Assembly (NCBI RefSeq): GCF_031455095.1
Contig: NZ_JAVDSB010000013.1
Coordinates: 124,001-188,000 of the forward strand
Direction of reading: 5' to 3'
DNA: 64,000 nt
From: Paenibacillus_E qinlingensis_A
Lineage (GTDB): Bacteria > Bacillota > Bacilli > Paenibacillales > NBRC-103111
Position numbers and translations under genes: made by a program. Of the stretch, positions 22,214 to 31,705 are shown in pieces (positions within the stretch are counted from its first letter, which is position 1; every line of letters begins with the position of its first letter). A model generated the notes under the pieces. That model was given only the letters and a program-made list of their open reading frames with translations, ran no database searches and was not told the origin of the DNA.

Positions 22214-23314
22214 ATGTTCCATAGAAGAGATACCAGAGCCGTTCGGGTAGGTGATTTAACGATCGGTGGCAGTAACGAAGTGATCATGCAAAGCATGTGC
22301 ACAACGAAAACAGCTGACGTCAAAGCGACGGTAGCAGAAATTCTTCGTCTAGAAGAAGCAGGTTGCCAACTTGTGCGCGTGACGGTTAACAATAAAGAAG
22401 CCGCAGAAGCGATTAAGGAAATTAAGAAGCAAATTCATATTCCGTTAGTCTCTGACATCCATTTCGATCACCGTTTAGCGCTTGCTGCAATTGAGAATGG
22501 GATTGATAAAGTCCGTATTAATCCGGGCAATATTGGCCGCCGTGAGAAAGTAGAAGCGGTTGTTAAAGCTTGTAAAGAACGCGGTATTCCGATTCGTATT
22601 GGGGTTAACGCAGGATCCCTTGAGAATCATCTTCTTGAAAAGTATGGATATCCAACGCCTGAAGCTATGGTAGAGAGCGCTTTGTTCCATATTAATATTT
22701 TGGAAGAACTCGATTTCCATGATATCATCGTTTCCTTGAAAGCGTCTGATGTACCAATGGCGATTGCAGCGTATTCGCAAGCTGCGAAGGCATTTAACTA
22801 TCCGCTTCATTTAGGGATTACAGAGGCTGGAACGCTCTTTACAGGGGCTGTGAAAAGCGCAGCTGGGATTGGAACTTTGCTCAACATGGGGATTGGTAAT
22901 ACGCTTCGTATTTCTCTAAGTGCTGACCCGGTAGAAGAGATTAAAGTTGCAAGAGAGCTGCTCAAGACATTTGGTTTGATTACGAACGCCGCGACGTTAG
23001 TTTCCTGCCCGACTTGCGGTCGCTTAGATATTGACTTGTTCTCTATCGCTAATGAAGTTGAAGACTACATTGCCAAAATCAAAGTGCCTATTAAGGTATC
23101 TGTACTAGGTTGTGCCGTAAATGGCCCTGGTGAGGCCAGAGAAGCCGATATTGGCATAGCAGGAGCGCGCGGCGAAGGGATGCTATTCCGTTACGGAGAA
23201 ATGATTCGTAAAGTGCCTGAAGCTGAACTACTCAGCGAGTTGAAAAAGGAAATTGATATCATTGTGGCTTCTTATGAAGCAACTGGGGTTATTCCTGGAC
23301 GCAAGCAGCACTAA
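22214..23314 (+). CDS. ispG: 4-hydroxy-3-methylbut-2-enyl diphosphate synthase
   Basis: 366 residues from ATG 22214. The enzyme makes HMBPP from the cyclic MEcPP in the MEP isoprenoid pathway using a 4Fe-4S cluster. The N-terminal TIM barrel begins TRAVRVGDLTIGG and contains VSDIHFDHRLAL. The cluster cysteines are in SCPTCGR and LGCAVNGPGEA near the C-terminus. ATG 22214 has GGAGAG upstream; ATG 22196 with GGAGG is also possible and adds six residues. In B. subtilis it is not in this cluster. Confidence 0.95.
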   Translation: MFHRRDTRAVRVGDLTIGGSNEVIMQSMCTTKTADVKATVAEILRLEEAGCQLVRVTVNNKEAAEAIKEIKKQIHIPLVSDIHFDHRLALAAIENGIDKVRINPGNIGRREKVEAVVKACKERGIPIRIGVNAGSLENHLLEKYGYPTPEAMVESALFHINILEELDFHDIIVSLKASDVPMAIAAYSQAAKAFNYPLHLGITEAGTLFTGAVKSAAGIGTLLNMGIGNTLRISLSADPVEEIKVARELLKTFGLITNAATLVSCPTCGRLDIDLFSIANEVEDYIAKIKVPIKVSVLGCAVNGPGEAREADIGIAGARGEGMLFRYGEMIRKVPEAELLSELKKEIDIIVASYEATGVIPGRKQH

Positions 23315-23331
23315 GCATATAGAACTTGAAC

Positions 23332-23373
23332 AAACCGTTAAAGAACTCTTACGAGAGTCTTTAACGGTTTTTT
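23332..23373 (+). terminator. Terminator after ispG
   Basis: Arms AACCGTTAAAGA and TCTTTAACGGTT, followed by T6. An inner ACTCT/AGAGT pairing extends the stem. Confidence 0.92.
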
Positions 23374-23495
23374 GTATGCCCATCTAGATCCAATATTTTA
23401 CGCATATTTGATGAGCAAGAGAAGCATAATGAGTAAAACTGGAAAGCATACGCAATTGAAGGTAAGTCTTTCTAAAGCACTAGGAGGAGAAAAGG

Positions 23496-24299
23496 ATGAA
23501 AATGTATCGCACATTTGCATTATGTCGTCAGGTAGCTCTTACCCTTATAATGGGGACCATTCTGATGGCTAATCCAGGGTTTACAGGAGCAGAACCTATT
23601 TTGACCCCCCAGCAACCTACAGGGGCGGTTACGAAGAAGGTCGCTATCGTCATTGACGATTTTGGTAATAACATGGAAGGTACAGCAGAGATGCTGAAGC
23701 TGCCTATTCCATTTACAGTGGCTGTTATGCCTTTCTTGCCCTCGACGAAGCAAGATGCTCAGTTAGCACATGACAGAGGACTGGAGGTCATCCTACACCT
23801 GCCGATGGAGCCTGTGAGAGGGAAGAAGAGTTGGTTAGGTCCAGGTGCTATCACGACGGACTTGTCCAGTGAAGAAATCCACAAACGTATCGTAGCTGCC
23901 ATTGATGATGTTCCTTATGCCATAGGTATTAATAATCATATGGGGTCCAAAGCGACCGCGGATGAAAGAGTGATGAAAATTCTCATTGAGATTTGCAAAG
24001 AACGAAATCTTATCTTGCTGGATAGTCGAACAACGCCGAAGAGTTTGATTGGCAAGATAGCAGATTCACGCGGTGTGCCGCATGCAGACAATCAGCTATT
24101 CTTCGACGATTTGTATACCTATAGTCATATTAATCAGCAAATGGTCAGACTGAAGAAACTCATCCATGAAAAAGACGAAGTAATTGCGATCGGTCATGTG
24201 GGGCCTCCAGGAAAGAAAACAGCTCATGTCATCCATGAGGCAATTCCGGCTATTCAAAAGGAAGCCACCTTTGTCCCTATTTCACAAATGGTCAAATAA
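23496..24299 (+). CDS. Divergent polysaccharide deacetylase (YibQ-like)
   Basis: A 267-residue secreted protein. A signal peptide covers about 1-32 (ending in GFTGAEP). The domain starts VAIVIDDFGNNM, continues PFTVAVMPFLPST and VILHLPMEP, and has NNHMGSKAT and the late IGHVGPPGKKT. This is the divergent polysaccharide deacetylase family, which is related to carbohydrate esterase 4 but with unclear activity. It acts outside the membrane, probably on cell wall glycans. AGGAGGAG lies before the ATG. Its stop is 1 bp from the end of the convergent amidase gene. Confidence 0.88.
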   Translation: MKMYRTFALCRQVALTLIMGTILMANPGFTGAEPILTPQQPTGAVTKKVAIVIDDFGNNMEGTAEMLKLPIPFTVAVMPFLPSTKQDAQLAHDRGLEVILHLPMEPVRGKKSWLGPGAITTDLSSEEIHKRIVAAIDDVPYAIGINNHMGSKATADERVMKILIEICKERNLILLDSRTTPKSLIGKIADSRGVPHADNQLFFDDLYTYSHINQQMVRLKKLIHEKDEVIAIGHVGPPGKKTAHVIHEAIPAIQKEATFVPISQMVK

Positions 24300-24300
24300 A

Positions 24301-24981
24301 CTAATTCGCATGCGTCATCGAGAAATATTGATCGACAGCTTGAGTAATCGCCTTGGCAAGTTTTGCTTGATGGTGATTGTCGTTCAATAGCTTGCGATCC
24401 GTCTTGTTAGATAAAAAGCCGAGCTCAACAATAACGGAAGGGCATTTTGTGAACTTGAGTACATAATACTTTTTGCCAAGTACAGGGAGCTCTTCCATCC
24501 CATAAACGGTATTCAATGAGTCTTGCAGCAAGCCTGCCAACAAGATACTGTCCGATTGATTTTGATAAATCACGAGGGGACCGCGCGTGTTTGATTTTTT
24601 GGACCAATTGATATGCAAGCTGAGCATGATTTTCGGTTTAATGGTATTGGCTAGACCAGAGCGTTGTGCCAGATCTTTTCTGTGTCTACCTCCGTATGAC
24701 CATCTATTATCATCACTTAATGCGTAATCTTCGGTGCGATTTATAATAACGCGATACCCTCTTTTTACTAGTGCTTTATACGTCTTTTTGGCGATTGCTA
24801 AGTTCATATCTTTTTCTTCGTATTTGCCAACCATGGTCCCGCTATCGATGCCGCCATGCCCTACGTCGAGAATAATGTCTGCGGTCGGAAGAAGAGGATC
24901 GTTACTAGCAGCCGCAGATATCTGCGAGTTAGGCGCACAAACAACTAACGCAAGTACGATAATCAACAGGTATTGCTTCAA
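24301..24981 (-). CDS. cwlD: N-acetylmuramoyl-L-alanine amidase, CwlD-like
   Basis: 226 residues with a signal anchor (about 1-25) and one Amidase_3 domain. Zinc ligands fit His in DVGHGGIDSG, Glu in KYEEKDMNL and His in SLHINWS; the catalytic Glu is in VIVELGFLSN. Single-domain amidases of this size with a signal peptide include CwlD, which makes muramic lactam for the spore cortex together with a deacetylase. The TTG at 24981 has AAGGATG 8 nt upstream, whereas the ATG at 24993 overlaps it. The CwlD name is likely but not proven. Confidence 0.75.
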   Translation of the reverse strand: MKQYLLIIVLALVVCAPNSQISAAASNDPLLPTADIILDVGHGGIDSGTMVGKYEEKDMNLAIAKKTYKALVKRGYRVIINRTEDYALSDDNRWSYGGRHRKDLAQRSGLANTIKPKIMLSLHINWSKKSNTRGPLVIYQNQSDSILLAGLLQDSLNTVYGMEELPVLGKKYYVLKFTKCPSVIVELGFLSNKTDRKLLNDNHHQAKLAKAITQAVDQYFSMTHAN

Positions 24982-25175
24982 AATCCGCCACATCCTTTTT
25001 GCAAGAATAACTACCCTTATCCTTCTTCCGCAAGGAGGGTATCATACGTGATGCAAAAGTTTGCATAGATTGGATTAACCTTCTTTTACACGGGAATAAT
25101 GGAAATTAACAAAGGCAGATAGACAAGACATATACGTAATTAATCGAAGATGACGTGTTTAAGGAGGTTCAACAC

Positions 25176-26894
25176 ATGAGTTTAAGTATCATTCTAATGG
25201 TCATTCAAGTGTTTTTTGCAGTGGTAATCGGGTTGTATTTCTGGAATTTGCTGCGAAATCAACAGACGAACAAGTCTGCAGTGGATAGAGAGTCTAGGAA
25301 AGAACTGGAAAAGCTGCGTAAGTTAAGATCCATTTCATTAACTAAACCTTTATCTGAGAAAACAAGACCTTCTTCTGTGCAGGACATCGTTGGCCAAATT
25401 GAAGGGCTGAAGGCTCTGAAGGCGGCACTGTGTGGTCCTAATCCTCAACATGTGCTTATTTATGGCCCTCCCGGAGTGGGGAAAACAGCTGCTGCACGCG
25501 TCATACTAGAGGAAGCGAAGAAGAATCAAGAGTCGCCTTTTCGGCCTGACTCGAAGTTTACTGAAATTGACGCAACGACGGCCCGTTTTGATGAGCGTGG
25601 TATTGCAGACCCGTTGATTGGTTCTGTTCATGATCCTATTTATCAAGGTGCAGGTGCGATGGGGGTTGCTGGGATTCCGCAGCCTAAGCCAGGTGCTGTG
25701 ACGAAAGCGCATGGTGGGATTTTGTTCATCGACGAAATCGGTGAATTGCATCCGACGCAAATGAACAAATTATTAAAGGTGCTTGAGGATCGTAAAGTAT
25801 TCTTAGAGAGTGCGTATTACAGCTCCGAGGATGCGAATATTCCTGGGTATATTCATGATATATTTCAGAATGGACTCCCGGCAGATTTCCGTTTAGTTGG
25901 AGCGACAACGCGCACACCGAGCGAGATTCCTCCGGCTATTCGTTCGCGTTGTCTAGAAATATTTTTCCGTCCGTTACTGCCTGATGAGGTAGGTGAAATT
26001 GCTCGGAAAGCTCTTGATAAAATTGGCTTTAAAAAATGTGATGATGCCGTAAATGTTGTGACAAGATATGCCACGAACGGCCGCGAGGCTGTGAATGTCA
26101 TTCAACTAGCCGCGGGTATTGCCTTAACCGACAAGCGGGATGCAATTACCGCAGCCGACATTGAATGGGTTGTGAATTCTTCACAAATCCCGCCGAGACC
26201 AGAGCGGAAAGTGCCAGCTCAACCACAAATCGGTTTCGTAAATGGCTTGGCTGTCTACGGTCCTAATTTGGGTACACTACTGGAGATTGAAGTTACGGCA
26301 ATTCCAATTGTTGTTGCTGGTACTGGGAAATTCAATATTACGGGCGTTGTTGATGAAGAAGAGATGGGTGGAGGATCCAGAACGATTCGTCGTAAAAGCA
26401 TGGCCCGTGGATCAGTTGAGAATGTGTTGACCGTGCTTCGCAAATTAGGCTTCAATACGTCGGATTATGATTTGCATATTAATTTTCCTGGTGGTGTGCC
26501 GATCGATGGACCCTCCGCAGGTATTTCGATGGCTACGGCAATTGCCTCAGCTATACATAAAATACCTGTAGACAATAAACTAGCGATGACAGGTGAAATG
26601 AGTATCCATGGCAAAGTGAAGCCTGTTGGCGGTGTTGTTGCTAAAGTGGAAGCAGCTTTCCAAGCCGGAGCTACGCGTGTCATCATTCCGAAAGAAAACT
26701 GGCAAGCGCTGTTTGTTGATTTACCGGGAGTTGAGGTTGTCGCGGCTGAAACCATCGAGGAAGTACTTTCAGCTGCACTCGGCATTGAGCTTCACGATAA
26801 TGTGATCCCACTACCTTTAACTATGGAGAGAACGATTCCGGCTACAACTTTACCCATTCTACATGCCAATTCACAGCATACAATTGACTCTTAA
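25176..26894 (+). CDS. lonB: ATP-dependent protease LonB
   Basis: A 572-residue membrane-anchored Lon-type protease. An N-terminal hydrophobic helix (1-27) is followed by an AAA+ domain with Walker A GPPGVGKT and Walker B ILFIDEIGEL. The peptidase domain has the Ser in DGPSAGISMATA and the Lys in GKVKPVGGVVAKVEA. In Bacillus LonB is made in the forespore under sigma-F. Start MSLSIILMV has AAGGAGG upstream. The order lonB-lonA-engB is that of Bacillus. Confidence 0.95.
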   Translation: MSLSIILMVIQVFFAVVIGLYFWNLLRNQQTNKSAVDRESRKELEKLRKLRSISLTKPLSEKTRPSSVQDIVGQIEGLKALKAALCGPNPQHVLIYGPPGVGKTAAARVILEEAKKNQESPFRPDSKFTEIDATTARFDERGIADPLIGSVHDPIYQGAGAMGVAGIPQPKPGAVTKAHGGILFIDEIGELHPTQMNKLLKVLEDRKVFLESAYYSSEDANIPGYIHDIFQNGLPADFRLVGATTRTPSEIPPAIRSRCLEIFFRPLLPDEVGEIARKALDKIGFKKCDDAVNVVTRYATNGREAVNVIQLAAGIALTDKRDAITAADIEWVVNSSQIPPRPERKVPAQPQIGFVNGLAVYGPNLGTLLEIEVTAIPIVVAGTGKFNITGVVDEEEMGGGSRTIRRKSMARGSVENVLTVLRKLGFNTSDYDLHINFPGGVPIDGPSAGISMATAIASAIHKIPVDNKLAMTGEMSIHGKVKPVGGVVAKVEAAFQAGATRVIIPKENWQALFVDLPGVEVVAAETIEEVLSAALGIELHDNVIPLPLTMERTIPATTLPILHANSQHTIDS

Positions 26895-27057
26895 AGGGAG
26901 GCTTTCCGTTACCTGACATGACGCGTTAGCTCTCAATTGGTGTTTTGTTTAGAGTTTTGTTAAAATGTAAAGGGCAACGTAGGGAGAATATCCCACATAG
27001 ACAAGGTGAGACTTTGAACGTAACGTTCAAGGATCCCTATTATTGGAGGTGCAGAGG

Positions 27058-29409
27058 ATGGGGCCTGGAAAAATGAAGGTGCGCAGATTACCGTTATTGC
27101 CTCTTAGGGGACTGCTGGTCTATCCGAGCATGGTTCTACACCTGGATGTAGGGCGAGAAAAATCAGTGAAAGCACTCGAGCGGGCGATGGTGGATGACAG
27201 CATGATTCTCCTCTGCTCTCAATCAGAGATCAACATAGAAGAACCAACAAAAGAGGATATTTATCGCATCGGAACCATTGCTAAAGTGCGGCAAATGCTC
27301 AAATTACCGAATGGTACAATCCGTGTTCTTGTAGAAGGCGTATTACGTGCTGAAATCGTAGAGTATTTGACGAATGACGAGTATTATGAGGTCACGGTTA
27401 AGGAATTACCGGAGCAAGAAATATCAGATCCTGAGATAGATGCTTTGATGCGAAGTGTACTGAGTCAATTCGAACATTATATCAATTTATCTAAAAAAGT
27501 AACGCCTGAAACGCTTGCCGCGGTTTCTGATATTGATGAGCCTGGGCGCTTGGCGGATGTTATTTGTAGTCATTTATCGCTGAAAATCAAAGACAAACAA
27601 GATATTCTCGAGACCGTTGATGTCCGTGAACGGCTCGAGAAAATGCTTAATATTTTGAATAATGAGCGAGAAGTACTTGAGCTTGAACGCAAGATCAGCC
27701 AGCGAGTTAAGAAGCAAATGGAGAAAACACAGAAAGAATATTATCTCCGTGAGCAGATGAAAGCCATTCAGAAGGAGCTCGGGGATAAAGAAGGCCGCGC
27801 AGGCGAGGTTGATGAATTACGCAATCAGCTAGCTGAAGCAGAGCTTCCTGATAAGGTGCGCGAAAAGGTCGAGAAAGAAATTGATCGGCTTGAGAAAATG
27901 CCTGCAACTTCTGCGGAAGGCGGTATTATCCGCAATTACATCGATTGGTTGCTAGGTCTTCCTTGGAACAAGCAAACAGACGATGATTTGGATCTAGACA
28001 AAGCAGAAGAAATTCTGAATGACGATCACTTTGGTCTTGAAAAGCCGAAGGAGCGCGTTCTGGAATATTTGGCTGTACAGAAGCTCGTCAAAAAGCTTAA
28101 AGGGCCAATCCTTTGTCTGGTAGGTCCTCCTGGGGTAGGTAAAACCTCGATTGCTCGTTCTATAGCACGATCTATGGGCAGACAATTTATACGTATTTCT
28201 CTTGGCGGCGTGAGGGATGAAGCGGAGATTCGCGGACATCGACGTACTTACGTAGGAGCGATGCCAGGTAGAATCATTCAAGGGATGAAGAATGCGGGTT
28301 CGAACAATCCCGTCTTCTTATTAGACGAAATCGACAAGATGGCAATGGATTTCCGCGGAGATCCTGCATCAGCTCTGCTTGAAGTATTGGATCCCGAACA
28401 AAATAGCACTTTTAGCGATCATTTCATTGAAGTTCCTTATGATCTATCCAACGTGATGTTTGTGACCACGGCGAATGCAGTGCATAATATTCCTCGTCCT
28501 CTGTTAGATCGGATGGAGGTTCTATATATTCCAGGGTATACGGAGATTGAGAAACTCCAAATTGCCAAGAAATATTTACTTCCGAAGCAGAAGCGTGATC
28601 ATGGTCTTGAAGAAGAACAGCTTGTTGTTGATGAGGCTGCTCTGATGAAGATTGTGCGAGAATATACGCGAGAAGCAGGCGTACGTAATCTAGAGCAACA
28701 AGTTGCAGGTATGAATCGTAAAGCAGCCAAAAAGATTGTATCGAACCCGGAAACACCTGTTCATGTAACCGTAGAGAACTTAAGTGACTATTTAGGTCCC
28801 GTTAAGTTTAAATACAATGTTGCAGAAGAGAAGGATCAGATCGGGGCTGTTACAGGTCTTGCTTGGACCGAAGTAGGCGGTGATACACTTGTCATCGAGG
28901 TATCTGTATTGCCTGGTACCGGCAAGTTAACCTTGACAGGTAAGCTTGGTGATGTGATGAAGGAATCCGCGCAAGCGGCTTTCAGTTATACACGTTCGCG
29001 TGCTGAAGTCCTTGGGATTGCTCCGGATTTCCATGAGAAGAATGATGTGCATATTCACATTCCTGAGGGAGCCATTCCGAAAGATGGTCCGTCTGCTGGG
29101 ATTACGATGGCTACTGCACTAATCTCAGCTTTGACGAATATTCCAGTTTCACGCTTAGTCGCCATGACGGGCGAAGTAACGCTTCGCGGCCGCGTGCTCC
29201 CAATTGGCGGCTTGAAGGAAAAGGCGCTAGCTGCACATCGTGCAGGCATTCGTACAATCCTTTTACCGCAAGACAACGAGAAAGACATTATCGAAATTCC
29301 AGAAAGTGTTCGGACAGAGATGACATTCATCCCTGTGAGCCATATGGATCAAGTGCTGGAACATGCGCTTATCAAAAATAAGCCGACGGCTAACGTCGGA
29401 TCGACTTAG
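27058..29409 (+). CDS. lon: ATP-dependent protease LonA
   Basis: A 783-residue cytosolic Lon protease. The N-terminal substrate domain (1-200) starts LPLLPLRGLLVYPSMV. A coiled coil is about 185-260. The AAA+ domain has GPPGVGKTS and FLLDEIDK. The proteolytic domain has Ser in KDGPSAGITMATALIS and Lys in GLKEKALAAHRAG. ATG 27058 has GGAGG 8 nt upstream. A weak promoter TTGGTG-N18-TAAAAT lies about 110 bp ahead. Separate transcription from lonB is likely. Confidence 0.96.
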   Translation: MGPGKMKVRRLPLLPLRGLLVYPSMVLHLDVGREKSVKALERAMVDDSMILLCSQSEINIEEPTKEDIYRIGTIAKVRQMLKLPNGTIRVLVEGVLRAEIVEYLTNDEYYEVTVKELPEQEISDPEIDALMRSVLSQFEHYINLSKKVTPETLAAVSDIDEPGRLADVICSHLSLKIKDKQDILETVDVRERLEKMLNILNNEREVLELERKISQRVKKQMEKTQKEYYLREQMKAIQKELGDKEGRAGEVDELRNQLAEAELPDKVREKVEKEIDRLEKMPATSAEGGIIRNYIDWLLGLPWNKQTDDDLDLDKAEEILNDDHFGLEKPKERVLEYLAVQKLVKKLKGPILCLVGPPGVGKTSIARSIARSMGRQFIRISLGGVRDEAEIRGHRRTYVGAMPGRIIQGMKNAGSNNPVFLLDEIDKMAMDFRGDPASALLEVLDPEQNSTFSDHFIEVPYDLSNVMFVTTANAVHNIPRPLLDRMEVLYIPGYTEIEKLQIAKKYLLPKQKRDHGLEEEQLVVDEAALMKIVREYTREAGVRNLEQQVAGMNRKAAKKIVSNPETPVHVTVENLSDYLGPVKFKYNVAEEKDQIGAVTGLAWTEVGGDTLVIEVSVLPGTGKLTLTGKLGDVMKESAQAAFSYTRSRAEVLGIAPDFHEKNDVHIHIPEGAIPKDGPSAGITMATALISALTNIPVSRLVAMTGEVTLRGRVLPIGGLKEKALAAHRAGIRTILLPQDNEKDIIEIPESVRTEMTFIPVSHMDQVLEHALIKNKPTANVGST

Positions 29410-29426
29410 AAAGTAGTTGAACATTC

Positions 29427-30074
29427 ATGAAAGTCAATCAAGCTGAGTTTATCATCAGTGCGGTTGGACCTAGCCAATATCCAGAGGATGCCTTGCCAGA
29501 GATAGCGCTGGCAGGGCGTTCTAATGTCGGGAAATCATCTCTCATTAACTGTTTGATTTCTCGTAAAAACTTAGCTAGAACCAGTTCTCAACCGGGCAAA
29601 ACGCAAACCCTTAACTATTATAAAGTGAATCAGGACTTATATTTCGTTGATCTTCCAGGCTACGGCTACGCAAAGGTATCCAAAACTAAGCGTGAGCAGT
29701 GGGGCAAATTCATTGAAAGCTATTTATTGAATCGTGAGCCTTTACGCCTTGTGATGCAGCTAGTCGATCTGAGACATCCGCCATCCAAAGATGATCAAGC
29801 GATGTACGAGTGGCTCCGCCACATGGATGTACCTGTGCTTGTCGTTGCGACCAAAGCGGACAAGATTCCTAAGAGCAAATGGCCGAAACATTTAAAAATT
29901 GTACGTGAAACACTAGGGATGGATAAAGGAGTTCAGCCACTCATGTTCTCTTCCGAGCTAGGGCTTGGCAAAGATGAGCTGTGGGGAATTCTAGAGCAAG
30001 CGATTGCTTACGGCGAGCCGGAGCCACAAACCGAAGAAGTGCTTACCGCTGTAACTAATCCTGAGTCGTCCTAA
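29427..30074 (+). CDS. ysxC: Ribosome biogenesis GTPase YsxC/EngB
   Basis: A 215-residue essential-type GTPase needed for 50S subunit assembly. G1 is GRSNVGKSS, the switch I region has TSSQPGKTQTLN, G3 is DLPGYGYA, G4 is TKADK, and G5 lies around MFSSELG. The C-terminal tail past 195 is acidic and variable. It starts 17 bp after lon and is probably cotranscribed. A weak terminator hairpin overlaps its stop. Confidence 0.95.
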   Translation: MKVNQAEFIISAVGPSQYPEDALPEIALAGRSNVGKSSLINCLISRKNLARTSSQPGKTQTLNYYKVNQDLYFVDLPGYGYAKVSKTKREQWGKFIESYLLNREPLRLVMQLVDLRHPPSKDDQAMYEWLRHMDVPVLVVATKADKIPKSKWPKHLKIVRETLGMDKGVQPLMFSSELGLGKDELWGILEQAIAYGEPEPQTEEVLTAVTNPESS

Positions 30075-30091
30075 TCATAGGGCGGCTTTTT
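30065..30091 (+). terminator. Terminator overlapping the ysxC stop
   Basis: GTCGTCCT (30065-30072) pairs with AGGGCGGC (30079-30086) using G-U pairs, then T5. Confidence 0.7.
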
Positions 30092-30317
30092 GCGTATTTT
30101 TGAGGGGAACGTTCAAAGACAGAGGAAATCAAAAAGAAGTATACGGGAAAGCGAGGTAATCTGGGGGAAATTTAATGGCATTCCAGTTTATCAAGCTTTT
30201 TTCAGAATATTTGGCTGATTATCATGAATTGCTGGCAGGAATAATCGCGACTCTTGTAGTATAATAATAAACAAGGTAATAGTTAATGGCTTGAAAACAA
30301 AGAATCGAGGGATTTTT

Positions 30318-30905
30318 ATGGCACAAAGGTTAGCGACTGAATATGTCAAAACCTGCCTCCAGTTAACAGAAGCCGATATGTTGAAGTTTTTTCAAATGTT
30401 TGTAGACCATGGGGTGACACTGCAAGTTAAAGTTTTGGAAAACGGAAATCAAGAAGTTGTTTTTCAAGATGGCGCAGGTCAAGAAATTGTCCTTTCATTT
30501 GAAAAGAAATCGGGCCTATATGAATGCACAGGATCCTGCAGATTAAGTAATACCTTACTAGCTAATTTAATGCGTAAAGCAGTATCGGAATTCAAGGGCA
30601 GCGCTAAAGTCAACCGAATTTATCCTAGTTACACAATGGTTTATTATTATGAACGCGGAACCGTTGTGAAGATCGAAGAAATCAAAGGTCAACTCTTAAC
30701 GATTGTTTATGAGCACAAAGATACGATTGGTCTTATGCAGATGATGTTCCAAAAGAAAGAAGTTGAGCAAGAAATTGAAATGATCTACGATCAAATCAAT
30801 CATCTTCTTGATATGCGTAACATGCTGCAGGCAAGGGATGAACACCAACAGATCGACATTCGCCTCAATGAGCTGACACATCGTTTGTTCGTTTTGGAGG
30901 CATAA
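30318..30905 (+). CDS. Conserved hypothetical protein, ~195 residues
   Basis: A soluble 195-residue protein I do not recognise. The first 150 residues look like a small mixed alpha/beta domain (LKFFQMFVDHGVTLQVKVLENGNQEVVFQDG, beta-rich); the last 50 form a helical, coiled-coil-like tail (KKEVEQEIEMIYDQINHLLD). No catalytic motif is evident. ATG 30318 follows GAGGGA; a TATAAT at 30260-30265 may be its promoter, without a clear -35 box. A terminator follows. It lies between ysxC and speD, as its own unit. Confidence 0.6.
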   Translation: MAQRLATEYVKTCLQLTEADMLKFFQMFVDHGVTLQVKVLENGNQEVVFQDGAGQEIVLSFEKKSGLYECTGSCRLSNTLLANLMRKAVSEFKGSAKVNRIYPSYTMVYYYERGTVVKIEEIKGQLLTIVYEHKDTIGLMQMMFQKKEVEQEIEMIYDQINHLLDMRNMLQARDEHQQIDIRLNELTHRLFVLEA

Positions 30906-30929
30906 TTACTCATACATGACATATTTGTG

Positions 30930-30958
30930 GGGACCCATTTTTGGGTCTCTTTTTGTTT
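30930..30958 (+). terminator. Terminator after the 30318 gene
   Basis: GGGACCC and GGGTCTC arms around a T-rich loop, followed by T5. Confidence 0.8.
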
Positions 30959-31095
30959 TGAAGCACATGCGATGGCTTTGCAACATATTTTAGATATGGC
31001 GTGGATGTGACAGTTAGCTTTTAACAAAAAAAACTATTGCATTTCTCGTCGATAGATGTTATTTTTATTCTCGTTGAAACAATATAGGAACCAGG

Positions 31096-31196
31096 ATTCA
31101 CTCAGGACATTGAATGTTGCGAGAGATTATACCCTCGGGAAGTGAATGACGTAGGTCCTAGCGGATGAAATTTTTTAACACATTTTATTCCTAGGA
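31096..31196 (+). promoter_or_regulatory. Structured leader RNA of speD
   Basis: ATTCACT (31096-31102) pairs perfectly with AGTGAAT (31141-31147), enclosing a CGAG/CTCG stem (31120-31123 with 31134-31137). A second hairpin pairs TCCTAG (31156-31161) with CTAGGA (31191-31196) and continues as an 8-bp inner stem (31164-31171 with 31182-31189). Its 3' arm overlaps the ribosome site GGAAGGGGG. I cannot assign it to a known riboswitch class. The rest of 30960-31095 holds no ORF. Confidence 0.5.
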
Positions 31197-31211
31197 AGGG
31201 GGAACCGAAAG

Positions 31212-31619
31212 ATGGAAACAGAATACTCAACTTTCGGAAGACACGTTGCTGTTGATACTTGGGGGGTAGATTTTGAACTTCTGAACAATGCAGAATGGCT
31301 GCAAGCTCAGATGGTTGAAGCTGCCGAGGTATGTGGAGCGACTGTTTTATCTGTACAATCGAAGCAATTTGAACCACAAGGTGCAACAGTGCTTGTTATG
31401 TTGTCCGAGAGTCATCTCTCCATTCATACTTATCCTGAGAGAGGTTTTGCCGCACTTGATTGTTATACTTGCGGTGAGACAGTCGACCCTCAATTAGCAA
31501 TCGACTTTATGGTGTCCGTACTAAAACCAGAAACGTTCTATGCGAAGAAGCTTGTTCGCGGAATGGGTGAATTACAAGTAGAAACTCCTGAAATAAAGCA
31601 AGCAGAGCTTGTTAAATAA
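31212..31619 (+). CDS. speD: S-adenosylmethionine decarboxylase proenzyme
   Basis: A 135-residue pyruvoyl enzyme that makes decarboxylated SAM for spermidine synthesis. The proenzyme cleaves itself between Glu66 and Ser67 in LSESHLSIHTYPE to create the pyruvoyl group. His68 and Cys86 (DCYTCGE) are other known active-site positions. Bacterial class 1B size. GGAAGGGGG precedes the ATG and may be masked by the leader hairpin. In B. subtilis speD is elsewhere. Confidence 0.96.
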   Translation: METEYSTFGRHVAVDTWGVDFELLNNAEWLQAQMVEAAEVCGATVLSVQSKQFEPQGATVLVMLSESHLSIHTYPERGFAALDCYTCGETVDPQLAIDFMVSVLKPETFYAKKLVRGMGELQVETPEIKQAELVK

Positions 31620-31640
31620 AATTCTGCATTTTTCATAACG

Positions 31641-31670
31641 ATAACCACGGAGAAATCCGTGGTTATTTGT
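31641..31670 (+). terminator. Terminator after speD
   Basis: ATAACCACGGA (31641-31651) and TCCGTGGTTAT (31656-31666) with a tetraloop and a short T run. Confidence 0.88.
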
Positions 31671-31705
31671 TTGTTCAGATACCCATACAATGATATTGGT
31701 GATAC

